Shown one piece after another: positions 1 through 8,730 of a stretch of 64,000 nt of DNA. The stretch's first letter is position 1, and each line of letters opens with the position of its first letter. The notes under the pieces are model-generated. The model was not told the origin of the DNA, searched no databases, and saw only the letters and a list, made by a program, of their open reading frames with translations. The translations under genes and the position numbers were made by a program. Origin of the DNA: Lichenifustis flavocetrariae (lineage in GTDB: Bacteria; Pseudomonadota; Alphaproteobacteria; Rhizobiales; Beijerinckiaceae); the NCBI RefSeq assembly GCF_026130545.1, contig NZ_JAMOIM010000011.1:62001-126000 (forward strand), written 5' to 3'.

Positions 1-1073
1 ATCCAACCCGTGCCTTCGCGGCAGGGGGTGCACTGGCCGCAGCTCTCGTGCTTGTAGAAATAGCTGATCCGGGCGATCGCCCGAACGATGTCGGTCGACT
101 TGTCCATCACGATCACGGCGGCCGTGCCGAGACCCGATTTGAGGTTGCGCAGCGTATCGAAATCCATCGGCGCATCGATGATCTGATCCGCCGGGACGCA
201 GGGAACCGACGAGCCACCGGGGATGACAGCCAGCAGATTGTCCCAGCCGCCCCGGATGCCACCACAATGCCGGTCGATCAGCTCCCGGAACGGGACCGAC
301 ATGGCCTCTTCAACGTTGCAGGGCTTGTTGACGTGACCTGAAATGCAGAAGAGCTTCGTGCCGCTGTTGTTTTTTGCGCCAAATCCAGCGAACCAAGCCG
401 CGCCGCGCCGCAGAATGGTCGGCGCAACGGCGATCGACTCGACATTGTTGACCGTCGTCGGATTGCCGTAGAGACCCATATTGGCCGGGAAAGGCGGCTT
501 CAGCCGGGGCATTCCCTTCTTGCCCTCGAGCGATTCCAACAGAGCGGTCTCTTCGCCGCAGATGTAGGCGCCAGCGCCCCGATGCACGTAGATGTGGAAC
601 GGATATCCGTGGACATTGGTGGGCCCGACGAGATTGGCCTCATAGGCTTCCTCGATAGCGGCATCCAGACGATCCGCCTCCAGAACGTATTCGCCGCGAA
701 TGTAAATGTAGCAGGCGTGAGCCCCCATCGCGAAGGAGGCAATGAGGCACCCCTCGATGAGCATGTGCGGGTCATTGCGCATGATCTCCCGGTCCTTGCA
801 GGTACCGGGCTCCGATTCATCGGCATTGACTACGAGATAGGAAGGCCGCGCCGCATCGGGCTTTGGCATGAACGACCATTTGAGGCCCGTCGGGAAACCG
901 GCGCCGCCACGGCCCCGAAGACCCGACGCCTTCATCTCGTTGATGATCCAGTCCTTGCCCTTTTCGATTAGTCCCTTCGTGCCATCCCAAAGCCCACGCG
1001 ACCGCGCGCCTTCCAGGCGCCAATCACCGAAGCCATAAAGATTCTGGAAGATCCGGTCCTTGTCCTCAAGCAT
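1..1073 (-). CDS. nuoF: NADH-quinone oxidoreductase subunit F (3' end outside window)
   Basis: Flavoprotein subunit of complex I that carries the FMN and the N3 [4Fe-4S] cluster and oxidises NADH on the cytoplasmic side. About 357 codons are present, against roughly 430 for the family; the C-terminus lies beyond the window edge. The start at 1073 gives [14 protein letters not shown], and a glycine-rich [16 protein letters not shown] segment of the NADH/FMN site follows near residue 55. The last visible codons contain [13 protein letters not shown], which supplies three of the four N3 cysteines. It lies 12 nt downstream of the nuoE stop, so it is part of the same minus-strand nuo operon. The assignment is secure. 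Confidence 0.97.
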   Translation of the reverse strand, partial: MLEDKDRIFQNLYGFGDWRLEGARSRGLWDGTKGLIEKGKDWIINEMKASGLRGRGGAGFPTGLKWSFMPKPDAARPSYLVVNADESEPGTCKDREIMRNDPHMLIEGCLIASFAMGAHACYIYIRGEYVLEADRLDAAIEEAYEANLVGPTNVHGYPFHIYVHRGAGAYICGEETALLESLEGKKGMPRLKPPFPANMGLYGNPTTVNNVESIAVAPTILRRGAAWFAGFGAKNNSGTKLFCISGHVNKPCNVEEAMSVPFRELIDRHCGGIRGGWDNLLAVIPGGSSVPCVPADQIIDAPMDFDTLRNLKSGLGTAAVIVMDKSTDIVRAIARISYFYKHESCGQCTPCREGTGW

Positions 1074-1085
1074 CGAGTTCAGCCT

Positions 1086-2000
1086 TCACTTCTCGGGAGA
1101 GCCGGCCGGACCAGGCACGGACGGGTTGTTTCTCGTGGACTGCTCCTGCCTTTCCTTGGCCTGATCGGGAGCATCCGTTGTTCTCGCGCTCGACTCGATC
1201 TGGTTCGATCCGACCGGATCATCGGTCCGTGTGCCGGTATCAGCCACCGATCCCCGTGGCTTGCCGATCGTATTGTCGCGAGCGTGATCCACGCCACCAT
1301 GGGTGTGCTCGTTCGGAACGTTGTCCTGGTCGGACACGGCAGAAGGTGCGGTGGCTCCTGTCCCGCTCGTATGCGGCTGTACCGGTCCGGCTCCGTCATG
1401 GCCGTAGAAGCCGGTCAGCGTGGTCAGGCCGCCCTCCGGTTCCGACGTATGGCGTCCCGCCTGGGACCCCACTTTCACGTCACGGCCCGCAGCGAGGTTG
1501 TCGAGCAAGGTGGAAACGTTTTCAGGAGTCAGGTCTTCGAAATAATCGTCGTTGATCTGCACCATGGGCGCATTGCAGCAAGCCCCGAGACACTCGACTT
1601 CCAGCCACGAAAAGAGCCCGTCCGGCGTCACATGATCCTGCTCGCCGATTCGGGCGGCCAGAACGGCCTTGATGCCATCCGATCCCCGCAGCACGCACGG
1701 TGTCGTCCCGCACATCTGGATGAAGTATTTCCCGACAGGCTTCAGGTTGAACATCGAATAGAAGGTGGCGATTTCAAGCACCCGAATGTCGGGCATGTCG
1801 AGGATCGCGGCGACTTTCTCGATTGCTGGCCGGGGGAGCCAGCCGTCATGCTGGCGTTGCGCCCGATGCAGCAGAGCGATCACGGCCGAGGCCTGACGGC
1901 CAGCCGGATATTTCGCGATCTGCTTCTCTGCCCACGCCTGATTTTCAGGCGTGAATTCGAAGCTCTCGGGCTGGATTTCAGCGAGACGGCGTACAGCCAT
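1086..2000 (-). CDS. nuoE: NADH-quinone oxidoreductase subunit E with long C-terminal tail
   Basis: Thioredoxin-like [2Fe-2S] subunit (cluster N1a) of the NADH-oxidising arm of complex I. Residues 1-175 form the recognisable domain, with the cluster cysteines at C97, C102, C137 and C141 (CGTTPC and CLGACC contexts). The protein is 304 residues, while NuoE is usually about 160-220. Residues from about 178 to the end form a hydrophilic tail rich in Gly, Thr, Asp, Pro and His with no domain I recognise. The gene lies between the small secreted gene and nuoF in the minus-strand operon. The tail is in frame with a clean stop at 1086 and runs right up to nuoF, so it is probably real and not a read-through artefact. 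Confidence 0.96.
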   Translation of the reverse strand: MAVRRLAEIQPESFEFTPENQAWAEKQIAKYPAGRQASAVIALLHRAQRQHDGWLPRPAIEKVAAILDMPDIRVLEIATFYSMFNLKPVGKYFIQMCGTTPCVLRGSDGIKAVLAARIGEQDHVTPDGLFSWLEVECLGACCNAPMVQINDDYFEDLTPENVSTLLDNLAAGRDVKVGSQAGRHTSEPEGGLTTLTGFYGHDGAGPVQPHTSGTGATAPSAVSDQDNVPNEHTHGGVDHARDNTIGKPRGSVADTGTRTDDPVGSNQIESSARTTDAPDQAKERQEQSTRNNPSVPGPAGSPEK

Positions 2001-2007
2001 GCGGATC

Positions 2008-2253
2008 TCAATTCAGCTTTTCGCAGACCTGATTCGGACTGCTGTGACACAGGTAGGCCGAGGTCGCCTTTTGGAGAATCATGTAGGCCCCGCCGTTGTT
2101 ATCGGAGAAACCTGTCTTAATATCGTAACCGTCCACGAGGAGTTGACGGACGGGTCCGAACTTTGCGACGCCTCCTGTCCCCACCTCAACCTGCTGCGCC
2201 GAGACCGGCGACGCGCCGACAAGAGCAACGGCCATAACGGCTGCCGTCTTCAC
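2008..2253 (-). CDS. small exported protein inside the nuo operon
   Basis: An 81-residue protein of unknown function encoded between nuoD and nuoE. I place its start at a GTG whose last two bases share the nuoD stop (GTGA overlap at 2250-2253), which implies translational coupling. An ATG six codons later is an alternative start. The N-terminus is a typical Sec signal ([20 protein letters not shown]) with cleavage probably after the AQ pair near residue 20. The remaining 60 residues hold two cysteines (CHSSPNQVC), which could form a disulfide. It ends 7 nt before nuoE starts. A longer reading from 2379 exists but would run through nuoD. A periplasmic role linked to complex I is only an inference from position. 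Confidence 0.75.
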   Translation of the reverse strand: MKTAAVMAVALVGASPVSAQQVEVGTGGVAKFGPVRQLLVDGYDIKTGFSDNNGGAYMILQKATSAYLCHSSPNQVCEKLN

Positions 2254-3440
2254 CGATCGACCTCGCCGAAAACGATGTCGATCGAGCCGAGGATCGCCGA
2301 CACGTCGGCCAGCATGTGCCCACGGCACATGAAATCCATCGCCTGGAGATGGGCGAAACCTGGCGCCTTGATCTTGCACCGATAAGGCTTGTCGCTGCCA
2401 TCCGAGACCAAATAGACGCCAAATTCACCTTTTGGTGTCTCGACCGCCGCGTAGATCTCCCCCGCGGGCACGTGAAACCCTTCGGTGAACAACTTGAAGT
2501 GGTGGATGAGAGCTTCCATCGAGCGCTTCATCTCAGCGCGCGACGGCGGGGTCAGCTTCCCCTCGCGCGCATGGACCGGCCCCTGGTTCTCAGGCGCCAA
2601 AAGCTTCGCCACACATTGCTGCATGATGCGTGTCGACTGCCGCATCTCCTCCATACGGATCACCTGACGGTCGTAATTGTCACCGTTGGTGCCGACCGGA
2701 ATATCGAAATCCATCTCCTCGTAGCATTCATAGGGCTGGCTTTTGCGCAGATCCCAGGCCGCGCCTGAACCCCGCACCATGACGCCCGAAAATCCCCACT
2801 TCCAGCATTCTTCAAGGGTCACGACGCCGATGTCGACGTTCCGCTGCTTGAAGATGCGATTGTCGATGAACAGGTCGGAAAGATCGTCCAGGACCTTCAG
2901 GAACGGTTCGCAGAAGCCCCCGATGTCCTCAACCAACTGACGCGGAAGATCGGAATGGACGCCACCCGGTCGGAAATAGTTCGCGTGCATGCGGGCGCCG
3001 GAGGCGCGCTCGTAGAAGACCATGAGCTTCTCACGCTCTTCGAAGCCCCAAAGGGGTGGCGTGAGAGCGCCGACGTCCATCACCTGGGTCGTGACGTTCA
3101 GAAGATGCGAAAGGAGGCGGCCGATCTCGGCGAAAAGCACGCGGATCAATTGCGCCCGTCTTGGCACCGTGATCCCCAGCATGCGCTCGATCGCGAGGCA
3201 GAAGGCGTGCTCCTGGTTCATCGGCGCGACATAGTCGAGGCGGTCGAAATAGGGCACGTTTTGAACGTAGGTTCGCGCCTCCATCAACTTCTCGGTGCCG
3301 CGATGCAGCAAGCCGATATGCGGGTCGACGCGCTCGACGACTTCGCCGTCGAGTTCCAGAACGAGCCTCAGCACTCCATGCGCGGCCGGATGCTGCGGTC
3401 CGAAATTGACTGCGAAGTTGCGAAGGTTGTGCTCTGTCAC
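2250..3440 (-). CDS. nuoD: NADH-quinone oxidoreductase subunit D
   Basis: The 49-kDa subunit of complex I, which forms the quinone site together with NuoB. Its 396 residues match the usual length of the separate (unfused) NuoD of alphaproteobacteria. The N-terminal [15 protein letters not shown] and the following [12 protein letters not shown] are hallmarks of the family, and the C-terminal DIVFGEVDR is the typical end. Its start overlaps the nuoC stop by 4 nt, and its stop overlaps the start of the small exported gene. The coupling in series indicates one transcript running nuoA to nuoF. Confidence 0.98.
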   Translation of the reverse strand: MTEHNLRNFAVNFGPQHPAAHGVLRLVLELDGEVVERVDPHIGLLHRGTEKLMEARTYVQNVPYFDRLDYVAPMNQEHAFCLAIERMLGITVPRRAQLIRVLFAEIGRLLSHLLNVTTQVMDVGALTPPLWGFEEREKLMVFYERASGARMHANYFRPGGVHSDLPRQLVEDIGGFCEPFLKVLDDLSDLFIDNRIFKQRNVDIGVVTLEECWKWGFSGVMVRGSGAAWDLRKSQPYECYEEMDFDIPVGTNGDNYDRQVIRMEEMRQSTRIMQQCVAKLLAPENQGPVHAREGKLTPPSRAEMKRSMEALIHHFKLFTEGFHVPAGEIYAAVETPKGEFGVYLVSDGSDKPYRCKIKAPGFAHLQAMDFMCRGHMLADVSAILGSIDIVFGEVDR

Positions 3441-4051
3441 TGGGAAGCCTTTTCATCGCCAGGAAGCGCCGCGATCTCGATCCCTTCCCAAGGGGACAGG
3501 AAATCCCAGTTGCGGAATTCCTGGGTCAGACGCACGGGCTCATTGACGACACGTTTTTCCTGATCATCCCACCGGACCTCGACGAAGCCGGTCATCGGAA
3601 AATCCTTACGCAGCGGGTGACCCTCGAACCCGTAATCCGTGAGAATGCGGCGCAGGTCGGGGTGACCGGAGAATAAGATCCCGTAGAGATCGTAAGTTTC
3701 GCGCTCGAACCAGTTCGCCGCCGGGAAGACGTCGATCAGTGAGGGAACCGGCGTGACCTCGTCGGTCATCGTCTTCACGCGGATACGGCGGTTGTGTTTC
3801 GGAGAAAGAAGGTGAAGCACAACGTCGAACCGCTTGGGGCGCTGTGGATAATCAACGCCACAGAGATCCGTAAAATTGATGAACAGACAAGCTGGATCGT
3901 CACGCAGGAAGCGAACGACATCAACGAAACGGGATGAGTCCACCACAAGTGTCAGTTCGTCGAAGCGGACGGTCGCGACAATGTCGGCTCCCGGATGAGC
4001 CGCCACAATCGCCGCACCAAGATCTGCAAGCGAACCCGCTTCAGTGCTCAT
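3437..4051 (-). CDS. nuoC: NADH-quinone oxidoreductase subunit C
   Basis: The 30-kDa subunit of the peripheral arm of complex I. It is 204 residues, the normal length for a stand-alone NuoC. The signature segment [27 protein letters not shown] is present (residues about 115-142), followed by [12 protein letters not shown]. It lies 36 nt after nuoB and overlaps nuoD by 4 nt. It carries no cluster or cofactor, and its role is structural, bridging NuoD and NuoB. Confidence 0.98.
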   Translation of the reverse strand: MSTEAGSLADLGAAIVAAHPGADIVATVRFDELTLVVDSSRFVDVVRFLRDDPACLFINFTDLCGVDYPQRPKRFDVVLHLLSPKHNRRIRVKTMTDEVTPVPSLIDVFPAANWFERETYDLYGILFSGHPDLRRILTDYGFEGHPLRKDFPMTGFVEVRWDDQEKRVVNEPVRLTQEFRNWDFLSPWEGIEIAALPGDEKASQ

Positions 4052-4087
4052 ACGAGATTTATCTCCAATACCGCCGCGTCCAAGCGC

Positions 4088-4672
4088 TTAGCGCTCGATC
4101 GTTCCCGTGCGGCGAATCTTACGCTGCAGGAGCAGCACACCATAAAGCAGGGCTTCCGCCGAGGGCGGGCAGCCCGGAACGTAGATGTCGACGGGAACAA
4201 TGCGGTCACAGCCGCGCACGACCGAATACGAGTAGTGATAATACCCGCCACCGTTGGCGCAGGACCCCATCGAGATGACGTACCGTGGCTCGGGCATCTG
4301 GTCGTAGACCTTGCGCAGGGCCGGAGCCATCTTGTTGGTCAGTGTACCGGCCACGATCATCAAATCCGACTGGCGCGGGCTGGCGCGGGGCGCGAAGCCG
4401 AATCGCTCGGCATCATAACGGGGCATGGAGAATTGCATCATCTCCACGGCGCAGCAGGCGAGCCCGAAGGTCATCCACATCAGCGAGCCCGTGCGCGCCC
4501 ATTGGATCAAATCGTCGGTGGCAGTGACAAGAAAGCCCTTGTCGGCCAATTGGTCGTTCAACCCCATGAAGTAAGGGTCGTCCGATCCTATCGGCTTGTT
4601 GGTGCGTGGGTCGATGATGCCCCGCGGCTTCGGCGCGATCTCGGTCGCCGTCGGATTGCTGATCAATCCCAT
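4088..4672 (-). CDS. nuoB: NADH-quinone oxidoreductase subunit B
   Basis: PSST subunit of complex I that binds the terminal cluster N2 and passes electrons to quinone. From the chosen start ([10 protein letters not shown]) it has 194 residues. The four N2 ligands are C73 and C74 (adjacent, in LACCAVEMM), C138 (GSCANGG) and C168 (VPGCPP). An in-frame ATG seven codons upstream (4693) would give a 201-residue form. I prefer 4672 because its N-terminus resembles those of rhizobial NuoB and it leaves a 10-nt overlap with nuoA in place of 31 nt. Confidence 0.97.
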   Translation of the reverse strand: MGLISNPTATEIAPKPRGIIDPRTNKPIGSDDPYFMGLNDQLADKGFLVTATDDLIQWARTGSLMWMTFGLACCAVEMMQFSMPRYDAERFGFAPRASPRQSDLMIVAGTLTNKMAPALRKVYDQMPEPRYVISMGSCANGGGYYHYSYSVVRGCDRIVPVDIYVPGCPPSAEALLYGVLLLQRKIRRTGTIER

Positions 4673-5028
4673 TCCAGGGCGCCCTTCTTCCATTCGTAGA
4701 CGAAACCGATGGTCAGCACGAAGATGAAACTCATCATCGACCAGAACCCGAACGTACCCACATCCCGGAACGCGACCGCCCAGGGGAACAGGAACGCCAC
4801 TTCAAGATCGAAGATGATGAAGAGAAGCGACACCAAATAGAACCTGATGTCGAACTTCATGCGCGCATCGTCGAAGGCGTTGAAGCCGCACTCGTAAGCC
4901 GAGAGCTTCTCGGGATCCGGTGACTGGAACGCCACGATGAAGGGCGCAATCAGAAGCGCACCGGACAGAAGCACCGCGATGGCGATAAAGATCACCAGCG
5001 GAAGATATTGGTTAAGCAGACTCGGCAT
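4663..5028 (-). CDS. nuoA: NADH-quinone oxidoreductase subunit A
   Basis: Small membrane subunit of complex I with three predicted transmembrane helices (roughly residues 8-30, 60-82 and 90-112). The start at 5028 ([14 protein letters not shown]) gives 121 residues, the family norm. A longer open frame to 5211 would add a basic, non-homologous N-terminus and is rejected. Conserved YECGF and the acidic [11 protein letters not shown] helix are present. This is the first gene of the minus-strand operon, so the nuo promoter should lie in 5029-5300. Confidence 0.96.
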   Translation of the reverse strand: MPSLLNQYLPLVIFIAIAVLLSGALLIAPFIVAFQSPDPEKLSAYECGFNAFDDARMKFDIRFYLVSLLFIIFDLEVAFLFPWAVAFRDVGTFGFWSMMSFIFVLTIGFVYEWKKGALEWD

Positions 5029-5599
5029 GAAACTTCCGCGCCTCGATGAACGAGGATCGACGGACCGACACGCCCAGACCGAACGCCGACCCCGTCTACC
5101 TTGGAGGAGAACTAATCGACGGTGGGGTGGCTTGCAAGGCGAAAGGAGAGCGGGGAGACGCGCATTGTGTGCAGTGCGGCGAATTGGCTGACAAACCGTA
5201 TCTTCCGCCACACCCGAGTGAGAGGCGGCCGGGCCGGCGAGATAAGGTCGGCCTTGAGCGACCTATAGCTCGGTAGCTCGGCGCGCATTCGGGATTGTCG
5301 CGATTCCCGCCCTTGACCGACGAGTGCCGAAAACTGGTCAGAGGGACAAGAACGGCACCGCATCCTCGGGCGAACCTGCAATAAGGCTGCGGCTGAATGC
5401 AGATGTACGGATCATACCTCCTGCGGGGCGCTGAGTTCGATTGCGATGCTGGGCCCGCAATGTCAGGCCATCGGCTCGCGAATAGCAGCTATGTCCCTAG
5501 AAACGACGCAGGGGATTGAAGGACAACGTTGCGCCGCCTCTGCTCCAAATGTCGGAAAAACAGCCTTGTGGCACCGACGAATGCCGGATAGATTTTCGT
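5029..5599. other. intergenic region between nuoA and the TPP riboswitch
   Basis: About 570 nt separating two divergent transcription units. It must hold the nuo promoter (minus strand) and the promoter of the riboswitch transcript (plus strand). I see no convincing -35/-10 pair, tRNA or repeat. The short open frames here have no family features and appear to be chance readings. Confidence 0.5.
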
Positions 5600-5700
5600 C
5601 GACGTCGGGGTGTTCGGCCTTTCAAGCCGAGCTGAGAGCTCTCGCCCGTGAGAGAAACCCGTTGAACCTGAACCGGATCATACCGGCGGAGGGAACGACA
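5600..5700 (+). promoter_or_regulatory. TPP riboswitch (THI element)
   Basis: The conserved core of the thiamine pyrophosphate aptamer can be read directly: GCTGAGA at 5631-5637, TGAACCTGA at 5663-5671, and the 3' element CGGAGGGAACGAC ending at 5699. A short P1 stem is possible between GTCG (5604-5607) and CGAC (5696-5699). The GGAGGG at 5688-5693 is both part of the aptamer and, 9 nt before the ATG at 5703, the likely ribosome binding site. Ligand binding would therefore hide the ribosome site directly, giving translational repression when TPP is plentiful. Confidence 0.93.
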
Positions 5701-5702
5701 TT

Positions 5703-6566
5703 ATGCCAAGACTCGGCTTGTGGCCGACGCATGATCTGGCCCGTGACTTAGTTGGCCAAGACCCACCCCCTGCCCTTCCCTGGCTATCGCGTCGTTTCGG
5801 CGTTCACGCCTTGGGTCTCCGGCGGATCCCGTGGACGGCTGTATTCACTCTGTGCGCGGCTCTCACGGCCTGGGAGTGCGCGGTGCGGATCTACGCCGTC
5901 CCGCCATTCCTGCTGCCAGCGCCCTCGCGGATCGTGGGAACGCTGGTGTCGCGCTTTTCTCTCATCTGGCCCGATGCCCTGGTGACGTTCGGCGAAATGG
6001 CCGGCGGCCTGATCTTCGGCGTCGCGGCGGGTATCGCGGCGGCGTTGCTGATGGCGGCAACACCCTTGATCGAACGTGCGCTTGGTCCTCTTTTGGTGAT
6101 CACGCAGGCTCTTCCGGTCTTTGCCATCGCACCGTTGCTCGTGATCTGGCTCGGCTTCGGCCTTGCGTCGAAGCTCGCGATGGCAGGGCTGATCATCTTC
6201 TTTCCCGTATCGACAACCTTTCTCGAAGGCCTGCGCCGGACCGACGAGAACCTGATCGACCTCGCCCGGCTTAATCATGCCAGCCGCAGGGACATCCTCC
6301 TGTTGATCCGTGTGCCGGCTGCCCTTCCCGCTCTTGGCAGTGGATTACGGGTCGCCGCCGCGAGCGCGCCGATCGGCGCGATCATCGGAGAATGGGTCGG
6401 ATCTTCATCCGGGCTCGGTTTGATGATGCTCCACGCCAACGCCCGCATGCAGACCGACATGGTTTTCGCCGGCCTGACCGTATTGGTCGTGTTTTCGATC
6501 GCATTATGGGGACTGGTCGGCATCCTCAGTCGCCGCCTCGTCTTCTGGGCGCCCGACACCCTCTGA
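5703..6566 (+). CDS. ABC transporter permease, thiamine/pyrimidine precursor uptake
   Basis: A 287-residue inner-membrane permease of the nitrate/sulfonate/taurine (SsuC/ThiX) type. Several hydrophobic spans are visible (about residues 42-58, 95-120, 130-160, 215-240 and 255-275). The EAA-like loop EGLRRTDENLIDLARLNHAS lies near residue 182, where the ATPase subunit docks. It is the first gene under the TPP riboswitch and is followed 26 nt later by an NMT1/THI5-type binding protein, so thiamine or hydroxymethylpyrimidine-precursor uptake is the best inference (ThiX-like). No ATPase gene follows. Confidence 0.9.
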   Translation: MPRLGLWPTHDLARDLVGQDPPPALPWLSRRFGVHALGLRRIPWTAVFTLCAALTAWECAVRIYAVPPFLLPAPSRIVGTLVSRFSLIWPDALVTFGEMAGGLIFGVAAGIAAALLMAATPLIERALGPLLVITQALPVFAIAPLLVIWLGFGLASKLAMAGLIIFFPVSTTFLEGLRRTDENLIDLARLNHASRRDILLLIRVPAALPALGSGLRVAAASAPIGAIIGEWVGSSSGLGLMMLHANARMQTDMVFAGLTVLVVFSIALWGLVGILSRRLVFWAPDTL

Positions 6567-6592
6567 CAACATTATCCCTGGAGAACAACGCC

Positions 6593-7528
6593 ATGCGCCT
6601 TCTCGCACTGGTTCTTGCTGCCATGCTTGCTGTTTGGAGTCCGGCCCGGGCCGACGACAAATTGACGGTCCTGCTCGACTGGTTCGTCAATCCGGATCAT
6701 GCCGCGCTCGTCATCGCCAAGCAGGGCGGTTACTTCACGAAACATGGTCTGGACGTCACCTTCATCGAGCCGGCCGACCCTGCCACCCCACCTCGCCTTG
6801 TTGCGGCCGGCCAGGGCGACATTGCTTTGTCGTACCAGCCGAGCTTCTATCTCTCCCGCCAGGAAGGCATGAATCTCGTGCGCGTCGGCGCCGCAATCGC
6901 GACGCCACTCAACACGCTTATCGCCCTTCAGGACGGCCCCATCAAGACTCTCGCGGACCTCAAGGGAAAGCAGATCGGCTATTCCGTTTCGGGGTTCGAG
7001 GACGTGATGCTCGGTGCCATGCTGGCCAAGGCCGGGTTGAGCATGGCAGACGTCAAGCTCGTCAACGTCAATTTCGCATTGACCGAAGCGCTCGTCAGCA
7101 AACAAGTCGATGCGGTCGTGGGCGGCTATCGTAATTTCGAGTTGACCGAAATGAAGCTCGCGGGTCATCCCGGCCGCGCGTTCTTTCCTGAAGATGTCGA
7201 TTTCCCGGCCTATGACGAGCTGATCTACGTGACGACGCCGGACAAAGCCAAGGACCCGAAGACACGACGCTTTCTGGATGCCACCGAGGAGGCAACGCTC
7301 TTCATCCTCAATCATCCGGACGACGCCTGGGCCATGTTCATCAAAGCCTATCCCAAGCTTGACGACGCGCTGAACAAGCAAGCCTGGACCGACACGCTCC
7401 CTCGGCTCGCGCAGGATCCCGCCGCGGTCGACTACGGTCGCTACACCCGCCTCGCGGACTACCTCAAGGCCAAGGGATTGCTCAAGGCGACCGAGCCGGT
7501 CGACAGCTACGTCTACAGTGTCCGGTAG
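6593..7528 (+). CDS. ABC transporter substrate-binding protein, NMT1/THI5-like
   Basis: A 311-residue periplasmic binding protein, probably ThiY-like, binding a thiamine pyrimidine precursor. The start at 6593 yields a clear signal peptide (MRLLALVLAAMLAVWSPARA) cleaved near residue 20. An upstream frame starting at 6392 overlaps the permease and is rejected. The mature start DDKLTVLLDWFVNPDHAAL and the GGYFTKHGLDV segment are typical of the NMT1/THI5-like fold. It lies in the same riboswitch-controlled operon as the permease. Confidence 0.9.
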   Translation: MRLLALVLAAMLAVWSPARADDKLTVLLDWFVNPDHAALVIAKQGGYFTKHGLDVTFIEPADPATPPRLVAAGQGDIALSYQPSFYLSRQEGMNLVRVGAAIATPLNTLIALQDGPIKTLADLKGKQIGYSVSGFEDVMLGAMLAKAGLSMADVKLVNVNFALTEALVSKQVDAVVGGYRNFELTEMKLAGHPGRAFFPEDVDFPAYDELIYVTTPDKAKDPKTRRFLDATEEATLFILNHPDDAWAMFIKAYPKLDDALNKQAWTDTLPRLAQDPAAVDYGRYTRLADYLKAKGLLKATEPVDSYVYSVR

Positions 7529-7594
7529 CAAACGAGTCCCTTGCGCGCCGCGCGGCCGCACGCCATGTGTGAGGCCGTTTGACAGGAGCACACG

Positions 7595-7876
7595 ATGGCG
7601 CCGCGCGGTCGCATTTTCGATGATATGGCGAAGCTCATGACGGATGCCGCGGGCGTCGCCCAGGGTGTTCGTCGGGAAGCTGAAACGGCGATGAAGACAC
7701 AGGCCGAACGCATCCTGTCCAATCTCGACGTCGTGTCTCGCGAGGAATTCGAGGCGGTCCGCGACATGGCGGCACTCGCCCGGGACGAGAACGAGGCCTT
7801 GAAACGGCGCCTCTCCGCACTTGAGGAGAAGCTTGCGGGAACGACGGCAGCTGGTCCGGCCGGGATCGACGTCTAG
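7595..7876 (+). CDS. accessory factor UbiK family protein (BMFP domain)
   Basis: A 93-residue helical protein of the YqiC/BMFP family, known in enterobacteria as UbiK, an accessory factor for ubiquinone synthesis that binds membranes. The N-terminal half (FDDMAKLMTDAAGVAQGV) and the C-terminal coiled coil (REEFEAVRDMAALARDENEALKRRL) match the family pattern, and the length is normal. A good ribosome site (caggag) lies about 8 nt before the ATG. It follows the binding-protein gene after 66 nt and may be co-transcribed, although no functional link to thiamine is evident. Confidence 0.85.
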   Translation: MAPRGRIFDDMAKLMTDAAGVAQGVRREAETAMKTQAERILSNLDVVSREEFEAVRDMAALARDENEALKRRLSALEEKLAGTTAAGPAGIDV

Positions 7877-7995
7877 ACGGGCCGAAGGCCGGTCAGGTCG
7901 AGATCACCTCGCTCCCCGCAATTCGCGGGGGCGATCGATGCGGGACGCACAGACTGTAGGCGACCCCGCCTCTTGTGAGGCTTGAGCTGGCAATC

Positions 7996-8511
7996 TCACC
8001 CGAGTTCCGGCTCTCGCAGCAGACCTCGAAGGTCGAGTTGCTCCGTCACCATGGCGATTTGGCCGTTTCGATCCATGGGCCAAAGCTCTCGCGGCCGGTC
8101 CCAGTAGAGTTCGACGCCGTTCTGGTCGGGGTCACGGAGGTACAGGGCTTCGCTCACTCCGTGGTCGCTGGCGCCATCCAGAGGAAATTTAGCGGCAACG
8201 AGCCTTCGAAGCGCATCGGCGAGATCGGCCCGCGTCGGGTAGAGGATCGCGATATGGAAGAGCCCGGTGGTGCCAGGCGGCGGCGGAGACCCGCCCCGGC
8301 TTTCCCACGTGTTCAGCCCGATATGATGATGATAGCCGCCTGCCGAGATGAAGGCGGCCTGGGTCCCGAACCGCTGCATCAGTTCGAATCCCAAGACGCC
8401 ACAATAGAAAGCGAGCGCCCGCTCGATGTCTGCGACTTTAAGGTGAACATGGCCGATGCCGACGCCGCGTGCGATCGGTTTTGCCTGTGAATAGGTCGTG
8501 GTCACGGCCAT
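7996..8511 (-). CDS. VOC family protein (glyoxalase/extradiol dioxygenase fold)
   Basis: A 171-residue metal-dependent vicinal-oxygen-chelate protein resembling CatE-type catechol 2,3-dioxygenases and bleomycin-resistance-like proteins. The metal-ligand segments are visible: HVHLKVADIERALAFY (His ligand), YHHHIGLNTW, GLFHIAI and a C-terminal DPDQNGVELYWDRP with its Glu. The ATG at 8511 sits directly against AAGGAG with no spacer, so translation may start at the GTG two codons on (8505), which has ideal spacing. The substrate cannot be told. It is divergent from the efflux genes. Confidence 0.85.
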   Translation of the reverse strand: MAVTTTYSQAKPIARGVGIGHVHLKVADIERALAFYCGVLGFELMQRFGTQAAFISAGGYHHHIGLNTWESRGGSPPPPGTTGLFHIAILYPTRADLADALRRLVAAKFPLDGASDHGVSEALYLRDPDQNGVELYWDRPRELWPMDRNGQIAMVTEQLDLRGLLREPELG

Positions 8512-8730
8512 CTCCTTTGCTGCGAAAGGGCGATTTCGGGAGCCTGCGGAATTATACGGGCGGCCGGCCGTTCGAGCCAGCTGGGGATAGGCTGTCGTTC
8601 TGCCATAATCCTCAAGCTTAAGCACTGCAACGATGATACACCGCAGACCGGCGCGACCTGAGTTTTGAGACGACGTCCAGTGATGCTTGCGCGATCGAGG
8701 TTGCCGGCGGAGGTTGCCAGCCTCCGCGGC

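Noticed and set aside
5446-5751. A 101-codon frame over the TPP riboswitch
   Set aside because: It runs straight through the conserved aptamer sequence, which explains the conservation better than coding does.
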